Below are positions 1-7,896 of a stretch of 9,256 bases of DNA, in pieces; position 1 is the stretch's first letter; every line of letters begins with the position of its first letter. The position numbers were made by a program, and so were the translations under genes. This stretch comes from Acidobacteriota bacterium. Its GTDB lineage: Bacteria; Acidobacteriota; Terriglobia; UBA7540. The stretch lies in NCBI GenBank assembly GCA_021784615.1, contig JAJYHU010000374.1:1-9256 (forward strand), read 5' to 3'. The notes under the pieces were generated by a model. It did no database searches, was not told the origin of the DNA, and saw only the letters and a program-made list of their open reading frames with translations.

Positions 1-1296
1 CCTCATCCGGGAGGGTGGGCGAAAGGAATTGAAGTATTCCGCCACTACGTTCAGCAGGTCAACCCTCCCCGCCCGTTGCCCCCGCAGGTCAGGGATGGTC
101 TGGGCTTTCAGTCCATTTGGATGACCCAAGCGCCCGAAACCGACCCTTCCAAAGCTTATTTCCGGTTTACGGACATTCCCCGCGTGGCCCAGGATGCGCG
201 CCAGTATGACCTGCATGAGCTTGTCCCATGGTTCTGGTGCTCCTTTTTTGTTTTGCCCGTCCCGATTCGGAAAGATCTGGGAACCCAGCAGCAGTTTCTG
301 AACGCCATTCAGCAAGCCCGCCGGCTGGGGGTCAACGTCGCGCCCTTCTATAGCATCCACATCATCCGTAATTTCCAGATTGCCAAGTATGGTGTTCAAC
401 CGGGAAATGAAAACTGGACTTACCATCCCGAACTAATCCCCCGATTTCGACCCTACTACGCCCACGATCTGGATGGAACCTGGATTGACGATGACAACCC
501 GGTGTGGGACAAGGATGTGTTCGCGGCTTTTTCGCAGTGGATTAATCGCGGCGCCACTTCGATCGCCTTTGATCTTTTTTCATACAAGTTAAAGCCCGGC
601 CAGGAACCGGCGCTGATCAGGCTTGGGAAGAAGGTCCGGGCGCTCGCGCGTGCGAAGGATCCCGACTCAACCTTTGCAGGCGAGTCCGGCAATTTTGAGT
701 GGGACGGTTCCGTCCTGGACTACAACTGGAATTGGGGCGAGTATTCCGACGCTGGCCCCATCATGAACGTCATTCACGAGCCGCGTTTGAACTGCGATGT
801 CGACCGTTCAACGCTGGTGGTTAAAAAGTGTTTTGCTGAAGATTTCTTTCTCAATGTGATGCCGAGCAAGCCGGATATGCCGAACGGGACGGCGTTGATC
901 AGCGATGTGCCCGCTCTTGCCGCGGCACTCAAGCAAGTCGCCCATCTCCGCCAGGAATTCCTGCCCTTTTTCACTCAGGGCGTCTTCATTGGCGATTCCG
1001 TCCTCAGCAATCCCGTGCCGGCCTTTGTGCGCGCGTACCAGTTGGGAGGAAAGCTCCTCATCCTTGTTCTCAACACTCAACGGCACCAAGCCCGCGTGGT
1101 GCTGCAGAGCAATCTCGCGTTATGGACGCCCCACCCCGGACCCTATGACGTGAAGTATTACAACTCATCGGGCAAGCTGGTGCGTCGCGAGTCCGGCCAA
1201 GGTTCCTATTGGTCAGGATCGACGCCCCGGCTCCAACCGGAGGGCCTCGCTGTGATCGAGATCGACACGCAGGAGGGCAACAACCATACCCATTGA
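1..1296 (+). CDS. Glycoside-hydrolase-like TIM-barrel protein, 5' truncated by window edge (DUF6259-like)
   Basis: The frame is open from base 1 to a TGA at 1294-1296, giving 431 codons with no start visible, so the N-terminus lies outside the window. A TTG at 76 could be read as a start, but the upstream codons continue the same kind of protein sequence and no ribosome-binding site precedes it. The middle has the alternating pattern of a (beta/alpha)8 barrel. Strand-like segments end in acidic residues: the Asp of IAFDLF (codon 571-573) and the Glu of FAGESGNFEWD (codon 682-684) are candidate catalytic residues. The aromatic-rich stretch DYNWNWGEY follows. The last ~90 residues (GGKLLILVLNT onward) look like the C-terminal beta-sandwich common in glycosidases. 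From memory it resembles DUF6259-type glycoside-hydrolase-like proteins; substrate unknown. It converges on the beta-helix gene, which fits a glycan-use locus. The coding call is firm, the family call moderate. Confidence 0.72.
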   Translation, partial: PHPGGWAKGIEVFRHYVQQVNPPRPLPPQVRDGLGFQSIWMTQAPETDPSKAYFRFTDIPRVAQDARQYDLHELVPWFWCSFFVLPVPIRKDLGTQQQFLNAIQQARRLGVNVAPFYSIHIIRNFQIAKYGVQPGNENWTYHPELIPRFRPYYAHDLDGTWIDDDNPVWDKDVFAAFSQWINRGATSIAFDLFSYKLKPGQEPALIRLGKKVRALARAKDPDSTFAGESGNFEWDGSVLDYNWNWGEYSDAGPIMNVIHEPRLNCDVDRSTLVVKKCFAEDFFLNVMPSKPDMPNGTALISDVPALAAALKQVAHLRQEFLPFFTQGVFIGDSVLSNPVPAFVRAYQLGGKLLILVLNTQRHQARVVLQSNLALWTPHPGPYDVKYYNSSGKLVRRESGQGSYWSGSTPRLQPEGLAVIEIDTQEGNNHTH

Positions 1297-1324
1297 TCCG
1301 TCAGTGAGCTTCTGTTTGGCAGGT

Positions 1325-3463
1325 TCAGGCGCCGGACGGACTCAGCTTGTCAGTGCTCCGGTACTCATCTGAATAGAGCCCGATCTTTTCCATCGGGATG
1401 GGCTTGAAGCCGAGCTTAAACGCGGGAGAATCATGGCGGAGCTGAAAGTTCTGGTGAGCAAAATCCACAAATCGGGGGTCCGGCCCGAGGTAATTATCCT
1501 TGATCTCGACCACCTTGTTAGTTAGGCCGTCCAGTAACTGCAGCCACTGTCCTCCGTAGCAGACGTTGCGCACAATCGAATTCCCCTTGGGCAAAGCCGG
1601 GTCATCCTGCCACAAATGGACTAGTTGAGGATATTCCACGCTATAAGGCGGCTTATTGTAGGGAACCGCCTTCAACCCGTCGAGCAGCGATGGATCGCGC
1701 CCGTCGAACCAAAACCGGGCCCAACCGAGACCCCGCGCGTCGACAAAGACCGCCGGATGGCAATCGATAAAAATGTTGTTGTCCACGGTGTTGTCGCGCC
1801 CGCCGCCCAGCAGGACGGCGCGGTGCGCGAGGTGCACAACGTTGCCGTAAATGGTTGTGCCGCTCCAGCAATCGTCTAGGTAAATGGCGTTGACTTCGGT
1901 CTCGACGGGGAGATCGTGAATATAGTTGTAGCGGATGATGTTTCCGCGCTGGGTGTAATCCCGACCCATGTAAATCGCGCCCACATCCGACGTTTCAAGC
2001 GCCACGTGATGGATCTCGTTCAACTCGATCTGATGGTTATTGCCCCCCACCAGAATCGCAGCGTGAGGCGCGTCGAAAATCAGGTTGTGCGCCACGCGAT
2101 TTCCCACGCCTGCGATTCGAACCGCCGGACGATAGGTTCGGGTCCAGCGGCTGTAATGGCTGATCCGATTGTTGATGGCGTAATGTCCCGCGGGTTTCAG
2201 GGTTTGGCGGTCGCCGCCCTCGAGGATCACACCGCCTTGGCCGGTTTCGGAGATGTCGCAACTTCGCACGCCGTGGGCGACGCCACCCTCGATCTTCACG
2301 GCGAAGGTGCCGATATTTCGCATGGCGCATCCTGCAATCTGGTCGTTCAAACCACCACTGATTTCGATTGCCGACCCGCGCGTGAACTCGAACGTCAGGC
2401 CTCGCATGGTGATGTGCGAAGCCTCTTTGATCTCCACCAGCGGCTGCTCAAGGAGCGAAACATAGGTCTCGCCCCCAGCGACCGGCTCCGGAGGCCAGAA
2501 GTACAATTTCCCGTTCTGCCGGTCCAGGTAGTATTCGCCGGGATCATCCAGTTCCTCCAGGATGTTCAGGGCGTAGTAGCGCTGCCCGGGCCTGAATCCG
2601 TTCCCCCGCACGCCGTTCTCCGGGCAGAGCTCAACGCGGTGGTTTTTCTGGTCGATGGATTTGATTTTCAGATAAGTGTCCGCCCAGTCCCAATTCCAGT
2701 ACCCGTGCAGCCAAACGTCATCGTCTTCGCGCCAAAGCAGCGGACGGTCTCCCTGGTATGTAAAACTGTCGTCGTCCGCACCTCCGGTGGTTTTGCCTAC
2801 CTTTTCCCAGCCCTGGTTCGGCCATCGCGCCAGAGTCATGGGCCGGTCCTCGAAAAAGAGTTCGAGCGGCACCGGGTGGATGGGACTACCATAACTGCGA
2901 GAAATGAGTTTGCCGTAGTCCGTAATTCCCAGGGCTCTCAAATCAAGCTGAAGAATTTCCCCCCGGTACGGTTTCTCGATTCTCTTCAAAATTTCCGCGT
3001 CGCGAATCGGGCCGAAACCTGATACGCGCCGGCCGCCGATGAGCGAAACTTTTTCATGCGGGTAGGCTTGGTAAGCAATCGGCCCGGCGCTGGTTCCGGA
3101 GTCCTCTGCTCCCAGCTTGAAGGTTTCCGTCAAGCGGTAGACGCCGCTGCGTAGCCACACCGTGATCCCGCGTTGAGGTATTTTCCCGGAACGCTTCAGG
3201 GTTCGGACATGGTCGCGAGCGTGTTCCAAAGTGGCAAACGGTCGGGCCCGGGTTCCCGCGCCTCGGTCGCTGCCGTCAGGGGAGATATAGACGTCATTCG
3301 CGCTTTCTTCCGCCGGAATTCCGGCCGCATTCGCCGCCAGGATTTGCGGCCCCGGCAAAATCGCTCCCAGCGTCCCGATGCTCAACTTGCCGAAGTCGCG
3401 GCGGGTCAAACCGCTGCCCAGTTTCCCGCCGGCGGTGAGCGAGTCTGAATCTCTCTTTTTCAT
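1325..3463 (-). CDS. Tat-exported right-handed parallel beta-helix protein, GH141-like
   Basis: The 712-residue protein starts at ATG 3463, preceded by GAGGA seven bases upstream. Residues 20-26 (TRRDFGK) form a twin-arginine motif, followed by a weakly hydrophobic stretch and a possible cleavage site near ANA-AG, so export by Tat is likely. Mature sequence opens with DVYISPDGSDRGAGT (57-71) and ARPFATLEHA, the usual entry into a pectate-lyase-like beta-helix. Repeated coils with N/D-rich turns run from about 340 to 600 (for example NRVAHNLIFDAPHAAI and NTVDNNIFIDCHPAV). Clustered acidic residues D493, D502, D530 and D531 (TSDVGAIYMGRD, YLDD) are the best candidates for catalysis. The C-terminal PDPRFVDF...SPAFKLGF...IGLYSDEYR block is typical of this family. 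GH141 members include an alpha-L-fucosidase and a xylanase, so a plant-glycan glycosidase is plausible; a lyase is the alternative. It is the second gene of an operon with the isomerase. Confidence 0.85.
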   Translation of the reverse strand: MKKRDSDSLTAGGKLGSGLTRRDFGKLSIGTLGAILPGPQILAANAAGIPAEESANDVYISPDGSDRGAGTRARPFATLEHARDHVRTLKRSGKIPQRGITVWLRSGVYRLTETFKLGAEDSGTSAGPIAYQAYPHEKVSLIGGRRVSGFGPIRDAEILKRIEKPYRGEILQLDLRALGITDYGKLISRSYGSPIHPVPLELFFEDRPMTLARWPNQGWEKVGKTTGGADDDSFTYQGDRPLLWREDDDVWLHGYWNWDWADTYLKIKSIDQKNHRVELCPENGVRGNGFRPGQRYYALNILEELDDPGEYYLDRQNGKLYFWPPEPVAGGETYVSLLEQPLVEIKEASHITMRGLTFEFTRGSAIEISGGLNDQIAGCAMRNIGTFAVKIEGGVAHGVRSCDISETGQGGVILEGGDRQTLKPAGHYAINNRISHYSRWTRTYRPAVRIAGVGNRVAHNLIFDAPHAAILVGGNNHQIELNEIHHVALETSDVGAIYMGRDYTQRGNIIRYNYIHDLPVETEVNAIYLDDCWSGTTIYGNVVHLAHRAVLLGGGRDNTVDNNIFIDCHPAVFVDARGLGWARFWFDGRDPSLLDGLKAVPYNKPPYSVEYPQLVHLWQDDPALPKGNSIVRNVCYGGQWLQLLDGLTNKVVEIKDNYLGPDPRFVDFAHQNFQLRHDSPAFKLGFKPIPMEKIGLYSDEYRSTDKLSPSGA

Positions 3464-3470
3464 TTCGGAT

Positions 3471-3475
3471 TCCTC
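3471..3475 (-). promoter_or_regulatory. Ribosome-binding site of the beta-helix gene, overlapping the isomerase stop
   Basis: Read on the minus strand, GAGGA sits seven bases before the ATG at 3463 and its first two bases are the last two of the isomerase TGA (3474-3476). The overlap supports the chosen start and suggests translational coupling of the two genes. Confidence 0.75.
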
Positions 3476-4352
3476 AACCGTTTTGTGTGATCAGCTTCAG
3501 GAGGTAAGCCTTATCGCTCAGGATTTCCTTGTCGCGCCCGACTCCTGGCGTCCCGGCTTCAATGGTGATGGGGTCGTCGTATCCCAGTTCCTTCAATCGC
3601 TCGATCAATCGGGGCCAGTCCACTTTGCTCGGCTGGCTTGCCGGAACCTGCTTGCCGATATACCGCGGATCGGTGGGATAGAAAGCGCCCTTGGCATGCA
3701 CGGCCCGTACGTAGCTCCCGAGGACGTCGAGCGCGTCGACGGGATTGCCTTTATCGTAAAGCACCAGGTTGCCCGCGTCGAGAACCAGACCCAGGTTGTC
3801 CATTCCGGAGTCCGCGATGGTCCTCAGCAGGGTGATGGGTGTTTCCTGTCCGGTCTCGTTAAAAAACATCTGTCCGTTTGCCTTCGCATGTCGGGCAATC
3901 TCGCCGACGGCCTCGACGGTCTTTTCGTAGAGCGGGTTGCCCGGAACTTCCGGTATAAAGCCCCACTGGTTGAAAATCGCGGGAACGCCCACCTGCTTTG
4001 CAAAGTCGGAAGCGCGCTTCAGATGGTCGATTCTCTCGCGCCGGTGCAGCCAAGGCACGAGGCCGAAGTTGGAGGGGCCTTCGTAGAGATTATAGCTTTC
4101 CTTCCCCGGCCCCGAGGAAAACAGAACCGTCGCTTCAACTTGGTAGCGGTCCATCGCGCTCCGCAGTTGCCGGGCGGAAGCGGGTGAAAAATCCCAGATG
4201 GCCACGTGCGCGGTGGGAATCCCAAGCTGGTGGATATGCGCCATCACCTCGTCCGCGTTGTTTGAGATGCTGACCAGCAGTCCCAGTCGGTTGTGTGGAG
4301 TTACGCGCTGCGGCGCATTACTCTGCGGTCCGTTGTTTGAAGTAGTTAGCAT
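3474..4352 (-). CDS. Sugar phosphate isomerase/epimerase (xylose-isomerase-like TIM barrel)
   Basis: The 292-residue protein starts at ATG 4352, with AAAGGA four bases upstream. It fits the AP_endonuc_2 / xylose-isomerase-like TIM-barrel family in length and layout. The four expected metal ligands are visible at the ends of successive strands: E166 (FFNETG), D192 (LVLDAGN), H219 (RAVHAKG) and E265 (TIEAGTPG). The early segment LGIPTAHVAIWD and the ending DPITIEAG are also typical. No signal peptide or membrane segment is seen, so it should be cytoplasmic. Family members interconvert ketoses or act on inositol-type and sugar-acid intermediates using a divalent metal; the substrate here cannot be read from sequence. 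It lies 10 bases upstream of the exported beta-helix gene, so its substrate may be a sugar released by that enzyme; that link is inference. Confidence 0.88.
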   Translation of the reverse strand: MLTTSNNGPQSNAPQRVTPHNRLGLLVSISNNADEVMAHIHQLGIPTAHVAIWDFSPASARQLRSAMDRYQVEATVLFSSGPGKESYNLYEGPSNFGLVPWLHRRERIDHLKRASDFAKQVGVPAIFNQWGFIPEVPGNPLYEKTVEAVGEIARHAKANGQMFFNETGQETPITLLRTIADSGMDNLGLVLDAGNLVLYDKGNPVDALDVLGSYVRAVHAKGAFYPTDPRYIGKQVPASQPSKVDWPRLIERLKELGYDDPITIEAGTPGVGRDKEILSDKAYLLKLITQNG

Positions 4353-4356
4353 GAGA

Positions 4357-4362
4357 TCCTTT
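4357..4362 (-). promoter_or_regulatory. Ribosome-binding site of the isomerase gene
   Basis: AAAGGA on the minus strand lies four bases before ATG 4352. An ATG at 4365 is out of frame with the gene, so 4352 is the supported start. Confidence 0.65.
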
Positions 4363-4373
4363 CATGGCTTATT

Positions 4374-4462
4374 GTGCCACGTGTTCGTGTGTTTGATCTA
4401 TAATTCTGGCATGCCTCGCGGGAATGAAAGAACTCGCATCCGGGAAGGAGTGTCACGTGTCC
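4374..4462. promoter_or_regulatory. Paired CACGTG-centred 13-mers in the isomerase/beta-helix operon leader
   Basis: Two direct copies, gtgccacgtgttc (4374-4386) and gtgtcacgtgtcc (4450-4462), match at 11 of 13 bases and start 76 bases apart. Each has the palindrome CACGTG at its centre. Between them is an AT-rich patch at 4397-4404. It reads TATAGA on the minus strand, a mediocre -10 about 45 bases from the isomerase ATG, and a perfect TATAAT on the plus strand (4399-4404). No convincing -35 accompanies either. The arrangement is what a transcription-factor operator pair around an operon promoter would look like, but no regulator gene is in the window and function is inferred only from position. 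Confidence 0.35.
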
Positions 4463-4479
4463 TGGCCGCGGCTCGGTGT

Positions 4480-4498
4480 CACCAAAATTACCTTGGTG
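4480..4498. repeat. Small hairpin downstream of the SpeE-like gene
   Basis: CACCAA (4480-4485) and TTGGTG (4493-4498) can form a 6-bp stem with a 7-base loop, 13 bases past the stop of the membrane-protein gene. There is no following T-run on the minus strand, so it is at best a weak or factor-assisted terminator. Confidence 0.2.
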
Positions 4499-4511
4499 CC
4501 GTATCGCGCTT

Positions 4512-6662
4512 TCAGAGATGACTATCGGCCTGTCCCGGGTCCAGAACGGCCACGGCCTTGGCAAATTCTGTAGTCGGTTTGGGATTCCAAATGAAGGCTG
4601 CTGATAAAGCGTACAGCATGACCACTAGCACACTGAGGATCGCTATTCCGCCAATCATCACAACGTTCTCAAGAGTTCCGCCCACTACTGCTCCCAGCAG
4701 GTTGACTCCCAGCGCCTCAGAAGGATTTGCGAAGTCACGGAAACTCCGCGAGAAAACCATCCCCGAGAAGAATACCGGAAGACCAATCAGGGCAGCCGAC
4801 GCCATCACTTTTTGAACCGCCGCAAGCGCGTCCAGCACGTGATAAGGAAACAGGGTGCTGACCCCGAGCGAAAAAAATAACCCGGCGTACGCCATCCAGC
4901 GTGGAAGGGGCTTGACCATTACGAAGGCATTGGCCAAGACGGCCATGAAAAAAAAAGCCGCAATCACTACCGCATTGACAACCCAGGTTGACCCAAATAA
5001 GAGCGAAAGCCGCGTGACCCCACTGGTTTCGAGAAGCAAGAAGCCTGCCCCCAGGAAAAAGAGATGCCAGTATCCAGGTTTCCTGATGCTGGCCCATCCG
5101 ATGCGGGCCTTGAAAACGATAAAACACCAATACAGAAAGGGAATTAGAACAATCACGATCGCTACAGGAATGGTGTGGCCGCTCAGGTACAAAAAGGGCC
5201 AGTTGTCCGTGGCGAGGACGGCGTTTTGTGAATGTCGGACGAGGTATTCCGTAAGGTCCGGGAAGTCCAAATGGACTGAAGCATTCCTGGCAGCGCCTTC
5301 CAGAAACACGACCCCTGCCTGGTCATACCCTGTAAAGTAAGCACGGGGGTGCATTCCGAAAACACGTGACAGAGTTGCAAAAAGCCTGTCCGTCACAAAG
5401 GACTTTCCGCTATCAAACGCCAGAATCAGCGAGCCACCCGCCTTTAGATGGTTGCGGGCTTCCTGGAAGCTTTCGACCGTATAAACATAGTTGTCCAGCC
5501 GAACCGCCGAGAAGCTGGTCAAGAGCGTTTGGGAATCCAGGTAGCCAAAAACAATCAAGTCGTACTTCTTCCGGGTCTTCATGAAGAAGGCTCGCGCGTC
5601 ATCATTGTAAAGGCTCACCCGTGGGGAACTGTAGGGATGCTCCGGGTGATAGAGAAGTCCTAAGCTGGAAATGACCGGATCAATCTACACCGCATCCACG
5701 TGCTGAGCCCCATGCCGAAGCGCCGCGGCCACGTCATTGCCCGTACCTGCCCCCACAACCAGAACGTCTTTGGGCTTGTGGACGAGCATGTAAGGCAGTT
5801 CATAGGTAGAAAACGCTGACCGGTTGGGCTCGGCGTTTGGGTAGCGCGACATAAAAGCTGATGACAGGTCTACGATCTTCTGATGGTAGTCGTGATTGAC
5901 GGTCAACTGGTAAGCGGAAGGGCGATTCCAACCCGCCGGTGGAGGGAGTTCGATTAGGTCAATCCGATAGTAAGGTGACCAGATTGCATGCCCTTGATTG
6001 AGTCCTGATGCGGCAATCACGGCGAGAAACAACAGGATCACTTTCGGCTTGCGCCAAACAAAAGGCAGGGCTGCGATCAAGCCCAGAAGCAGCCAGACTA
6101 CCGGCGAAGCCCCCAGATAGCATAAGGCCGTGAATGCCAGAATCCCAGCGAGACTCCCTACCAGGTTGAAGCTATACCCGCTGAGCGGCGCGAACCGCGA
6201 AAACTCCTGGCCCAAAATTCCGCCTAAAACGATGAAGAAAGCGACCACCAGCATTAGGACGGCGATGACGGCGCCGATATACTCCGCCCCCTGAAAATAC
6301 CACCAGGTCGTATTCTCACTAAACGTGGTGAATGCATAGTAATTTCCCATGGGAAATGGAAGGTGAGTCAGATGGAGTTGGGTGGCGAACCCTGCCAGAA
6401 GAAAAAGTACGGCGGCGAGATAGGGAAAGAGACGGGTCAGCCGTTTTGGCGGCCTAGCGAAAACCATCCCGGTTCCCAGGCCAAAGAAACCCGCAATCAA
6501 CAGCAGGTTTTTGATGTACGCAAAGACGCGGATTTCCGTTGAGATGTAACGGATAACGAGCAACTCGAAAAAAAGCGCCAGAAAACTCGCCAGCAATAAT
6601 CGCAAATAGCTTTTACGTGTTGATTTCTCCGTGAGAGAAACTTCCTGGGTTGTTTGTTCCAC
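4512..6662 (-). pseudogene. Polytopic membrane protein with spermidine-synthase-like domain, interrupted by an in-frame amber codon
   Basis: One reading frame runs from GTG 6662 to TGA 4512 (716 residues) with a single TAG at codon 326. An in-frame TGA at 6678-6680 excludes an earlier start. Residues ~18-218 contain about seven hydrophobic segments. A Rossmann domain follows: DVLVVGAGTGND (299-310) is the ligand-binding motif I, HVDAV-stop-IDPV is strand 2, and NDDARAFF, YDLIVFGYLDSQ and YVYTVESFQEA follow in family order. After TDNWPFLYL come five or six more membrane segments, ending with ALGVNLLGAVVGGTLEN. This matches fused membrane spermidine-synthase-like proteins. The catalytic Asp motif of true aminopropyltransferases (D-S-x-D-P) appears as FGYLDSQ, so spermidine synthesis is doubtful and the role is unknown. 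Sequence on both sides of the stop is intact. A recent nonsense mutation, a base-call error or stop readthrough could each explain it. Confidence 0.8.
5685..5687 (-). other. In-frame TAG at the acidic ligand-binding position of the SpeE-like domain
   Basis: The minus-strand codons read GTG TAG ATT GAT, where this fold normally has Val-Glu-Ile-Asp. GAG to TAG needs one change, plus-strand base 5687 from c to a. The frame continues for 22 codons to a GTG at 5618 and then to the gene's natural end. The other four complete or 3'-complete genes all end in TGA, so nothing suggests a reassigned TAG. Confidence 0.85.
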
Positions 6663-7066
6663 AGCGCGGCACCATTCTCAGGCTCAAAATTCAGCACGCA
6701 CTCTTGGGCGCCCGTTGCTATTGATGGCTGGAAACAAGGGCGCGTTGCGGCTGAGCGCAAATTCTGCTGCGGCGCCGGTGGGAAAACCTTTAGTAAATCC
6801 CAGTGTTCCGCACAACCCTGCCCTTCAAGCCTGGCGTCGGGCCGGACGGAACTGCGGGAATGGGCTGGTCAGCGTGTGGAAACCCCTAAAACGGTTGGAA
6901 ATTCAGGCCATTATCCGCTTCTGTGACCACCAGAGTCTTAGCTAGTATATACCCGTCTGTCTCAAGAAGCCCTTTTATTTTGGATGGACTCTGAAATGTC
7001 CGTCGCGGAAAAGATCGGTCTCAACCGCTTTTTGCGCCGCGCGGCAAACCAACAACATCTGAGCTT
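6663..7066. other. 404-base intergenic region, leader of the SpeE-like gene
   Basis: No convincing coding sequence is seen on either strand. On the minus strand this is the space between the acyltransferase stop and the GTG of the membrane-protein gene, so it should hold that gene's promoter. A candidate -10, TATACT, lies at 6949-6944, but no good -35 is at the right spacing. An imperfect inverted repeat, GCGCCC (6708-6713) with GGGCGC (6738-6743), extended by three pairs past a single-base bulge, lies about 45-80 bases upstream of the start. No T-rich terminator follows the acyltransferase gene. Confidence 0.4.
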
Positions 7067-7843
7067 TCACTGCGTTGTTTGTTGCCTGTCCGCGACCCAT
7101 TCTTCGCCGCGCTTGCGCAGCCCATCGAGCGCTGCCTGGACTTCCTGTTGTTTGCGTTCCTGCTCGTCGGAGCTGGCGCCGGCGGGCACGAAGATGGGCG
7201 GAGCAATAAAGATGGCCGCCCGGCTGAAGGGGCGAGGAATCTGGGTTTGGTCCCAGCTCTTAGGGAAAACGAAAGCCCTGGCGAGGGAGATATGGAAGCA
7301 AAGAACTGCCGCTCCCGTCGACCGGGCCAGCAATACCGAACCGCGCTTGGCCACGAACCTGGGGCCGCGCGGACCGTCGATGGTGAAGGCTGCGTCTCGC
7401 CCCGCGCGCAGCGCCCGCGCCATTTCTGCGAGCGCCCGCATAGCTCCCCGGCTGCTCGAACCCCGCGCCGCTCCGTAGCCGTGTTTCTGGATGATACGCG
7501 CGATGTACTCGCCGTCAAAGTTCTGGCTGGTCATCACCACAATGCCGCGCTTTCTCCAGAACCAGGTGGCGGAGAAAATCTCGCGATGCCAGAACGTATA
7601 GATCATGCCTTTCCCGGCCTTGTTCGCGGCTTCCCAATTTTCCCATCCCTCGACGTGCCAGCGCAGCGTGCGGCCGATCGTAAGCACTGCAAGATAGCCT
7701 GCCCAGGCGGCAAGCACTATCTGCAGGCGCTGCCAGAACGTGAACTGGCGGGGATTCTGTCCCAGCTTGATGTGCTTGTCCCGACCGTTGACATCCGCCT
7801 GAGCGCCTACCTCGTCCGCGATTCTTTGGGGTGCATCAGCCAT
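7067..7843 (-). CDS. Lysophospholipid acyltransferase family protein (DUF374)
   Basis: The 258-residue protein starts at ATG 7843; an in-frame TAG at 7859-7861 limits any upstream extension. No clear ribosome-binding site is visible. A hydrophobic segment at about 40-57 (QIVLAAWAGYLAVLTIG) suggests an N-terminal membrane anchor. The DUF374 signature blocks appear in order: FWHREIF with the presumed catalytic His86, TSQNFDGEYIA (105-115), RGSSSRGAMRAL (127-138) and TIDGPRGPRFVAKRG (154-168). Members belong to the glycerolipid/lipid A acyltransferase superfamily and transfer an acyl chain from a thioester carrier to a lysolipid or lipid A precursor at the inner membrane. The exact acceptor is not readable here. 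The C-terminal ~30 residues are charged and probably helical. It lies downstream of the ETF-QO gene on the same strand, but the 197-base gap with an inverted repeat argues against tight cotranscription. Confidence 0.9.
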   Translation of the reverse strand: MADAPQRIADEVGAQADVNGRDKHIKLGQNPRQFTFWQRLQIVLAAWAGYLAVLTIGRTLRWHVEGWENWEAANKAGKGMIYTFWHREIFSATWFWRKRGIVVMTSQNFDGEYIARIIQKHGYGAARGSSSRGAMRALAEMARALRAGRDAAFTIDGPRGPRFVAKRGSVLLARSTGAAVLCFHISLARAFVFPKSWDQTQIPRPFSRAAIFIAPPIFVPAGASSDEQERKQQEVQAALDGLRKRGEEWVADRQQTTQ

Positions 7844-7896
7844 ACAGCAATCTGGTCCCTAAACCGCTCATGATAGCGGCTGCGTTTTTAACACAG

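Noticed and set aside
76..78. TTG as the true start of the left-edge gene
   Set aside because: The frame is open back to base 1 with plausible protein sequence, no ribosome-binding site is present, and the family is longer than 406 residues.
1297..1340. TCCGTC (1297-1302) pairing with GACGGA (1335-1340) as a shared terminator for the convergent genes
   Set aside because: The stem is only 6 bp with a 32-base loop, one arm lies inside the beta-helix coding sequence, and there is no T-run on either strand.
1916..3022. A 368-codon open frame on the plus strand, opposite the beta-helix gene
   Set aside because: It lies wholly antisense to a gene with clear family motifs and a Tat signal; its translation has no recognisable domain and looks like the usual antisense shadow in GC-rich coding DNA.
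3378..4187. A 269-codon open frame on the plus strand across the isomerase gene
   Set aside because: It is antisense to the isomerase, whose four metal ligands are intact, and the translation shows no domain.
4512..5618. The 3' half of the SpeE-like gene as an independent gene starting at GTG 5618
   Set aside because: No ribosome-binding site precedes the GTG, the start would fall inside the Rossmann domain, and the 22 codons between the TAG and this GTG continue the family sequence in the same frame.
5685..5687. TAG read as pyrrolysine or a reassigned genetic code
   Set aside because: Pyrrolysine is tied to methylamine methyltransferases, nothing like this protein. No suppressor tRNA is in the window, and the family expects Glu or Asp here. 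Readthrough remains possible but has no positive evidence.
6631..6945. A 104-codon plus-strand frame in the 6663-7066 gap
   Set aside because: No ribosome-binding site, no domain, composition unlike the neighbouring genes, and it overlaps the 5' end of the membrane-protein gene.
7079..7873. A 264-codon plus-strand frame over the acyltransferase gene
   Set aside because: The minus strand encodes all DUF374 motifs; the plus-strand product is low-complexity and Arg/Pro/Gly-rich without a recognisable fold.
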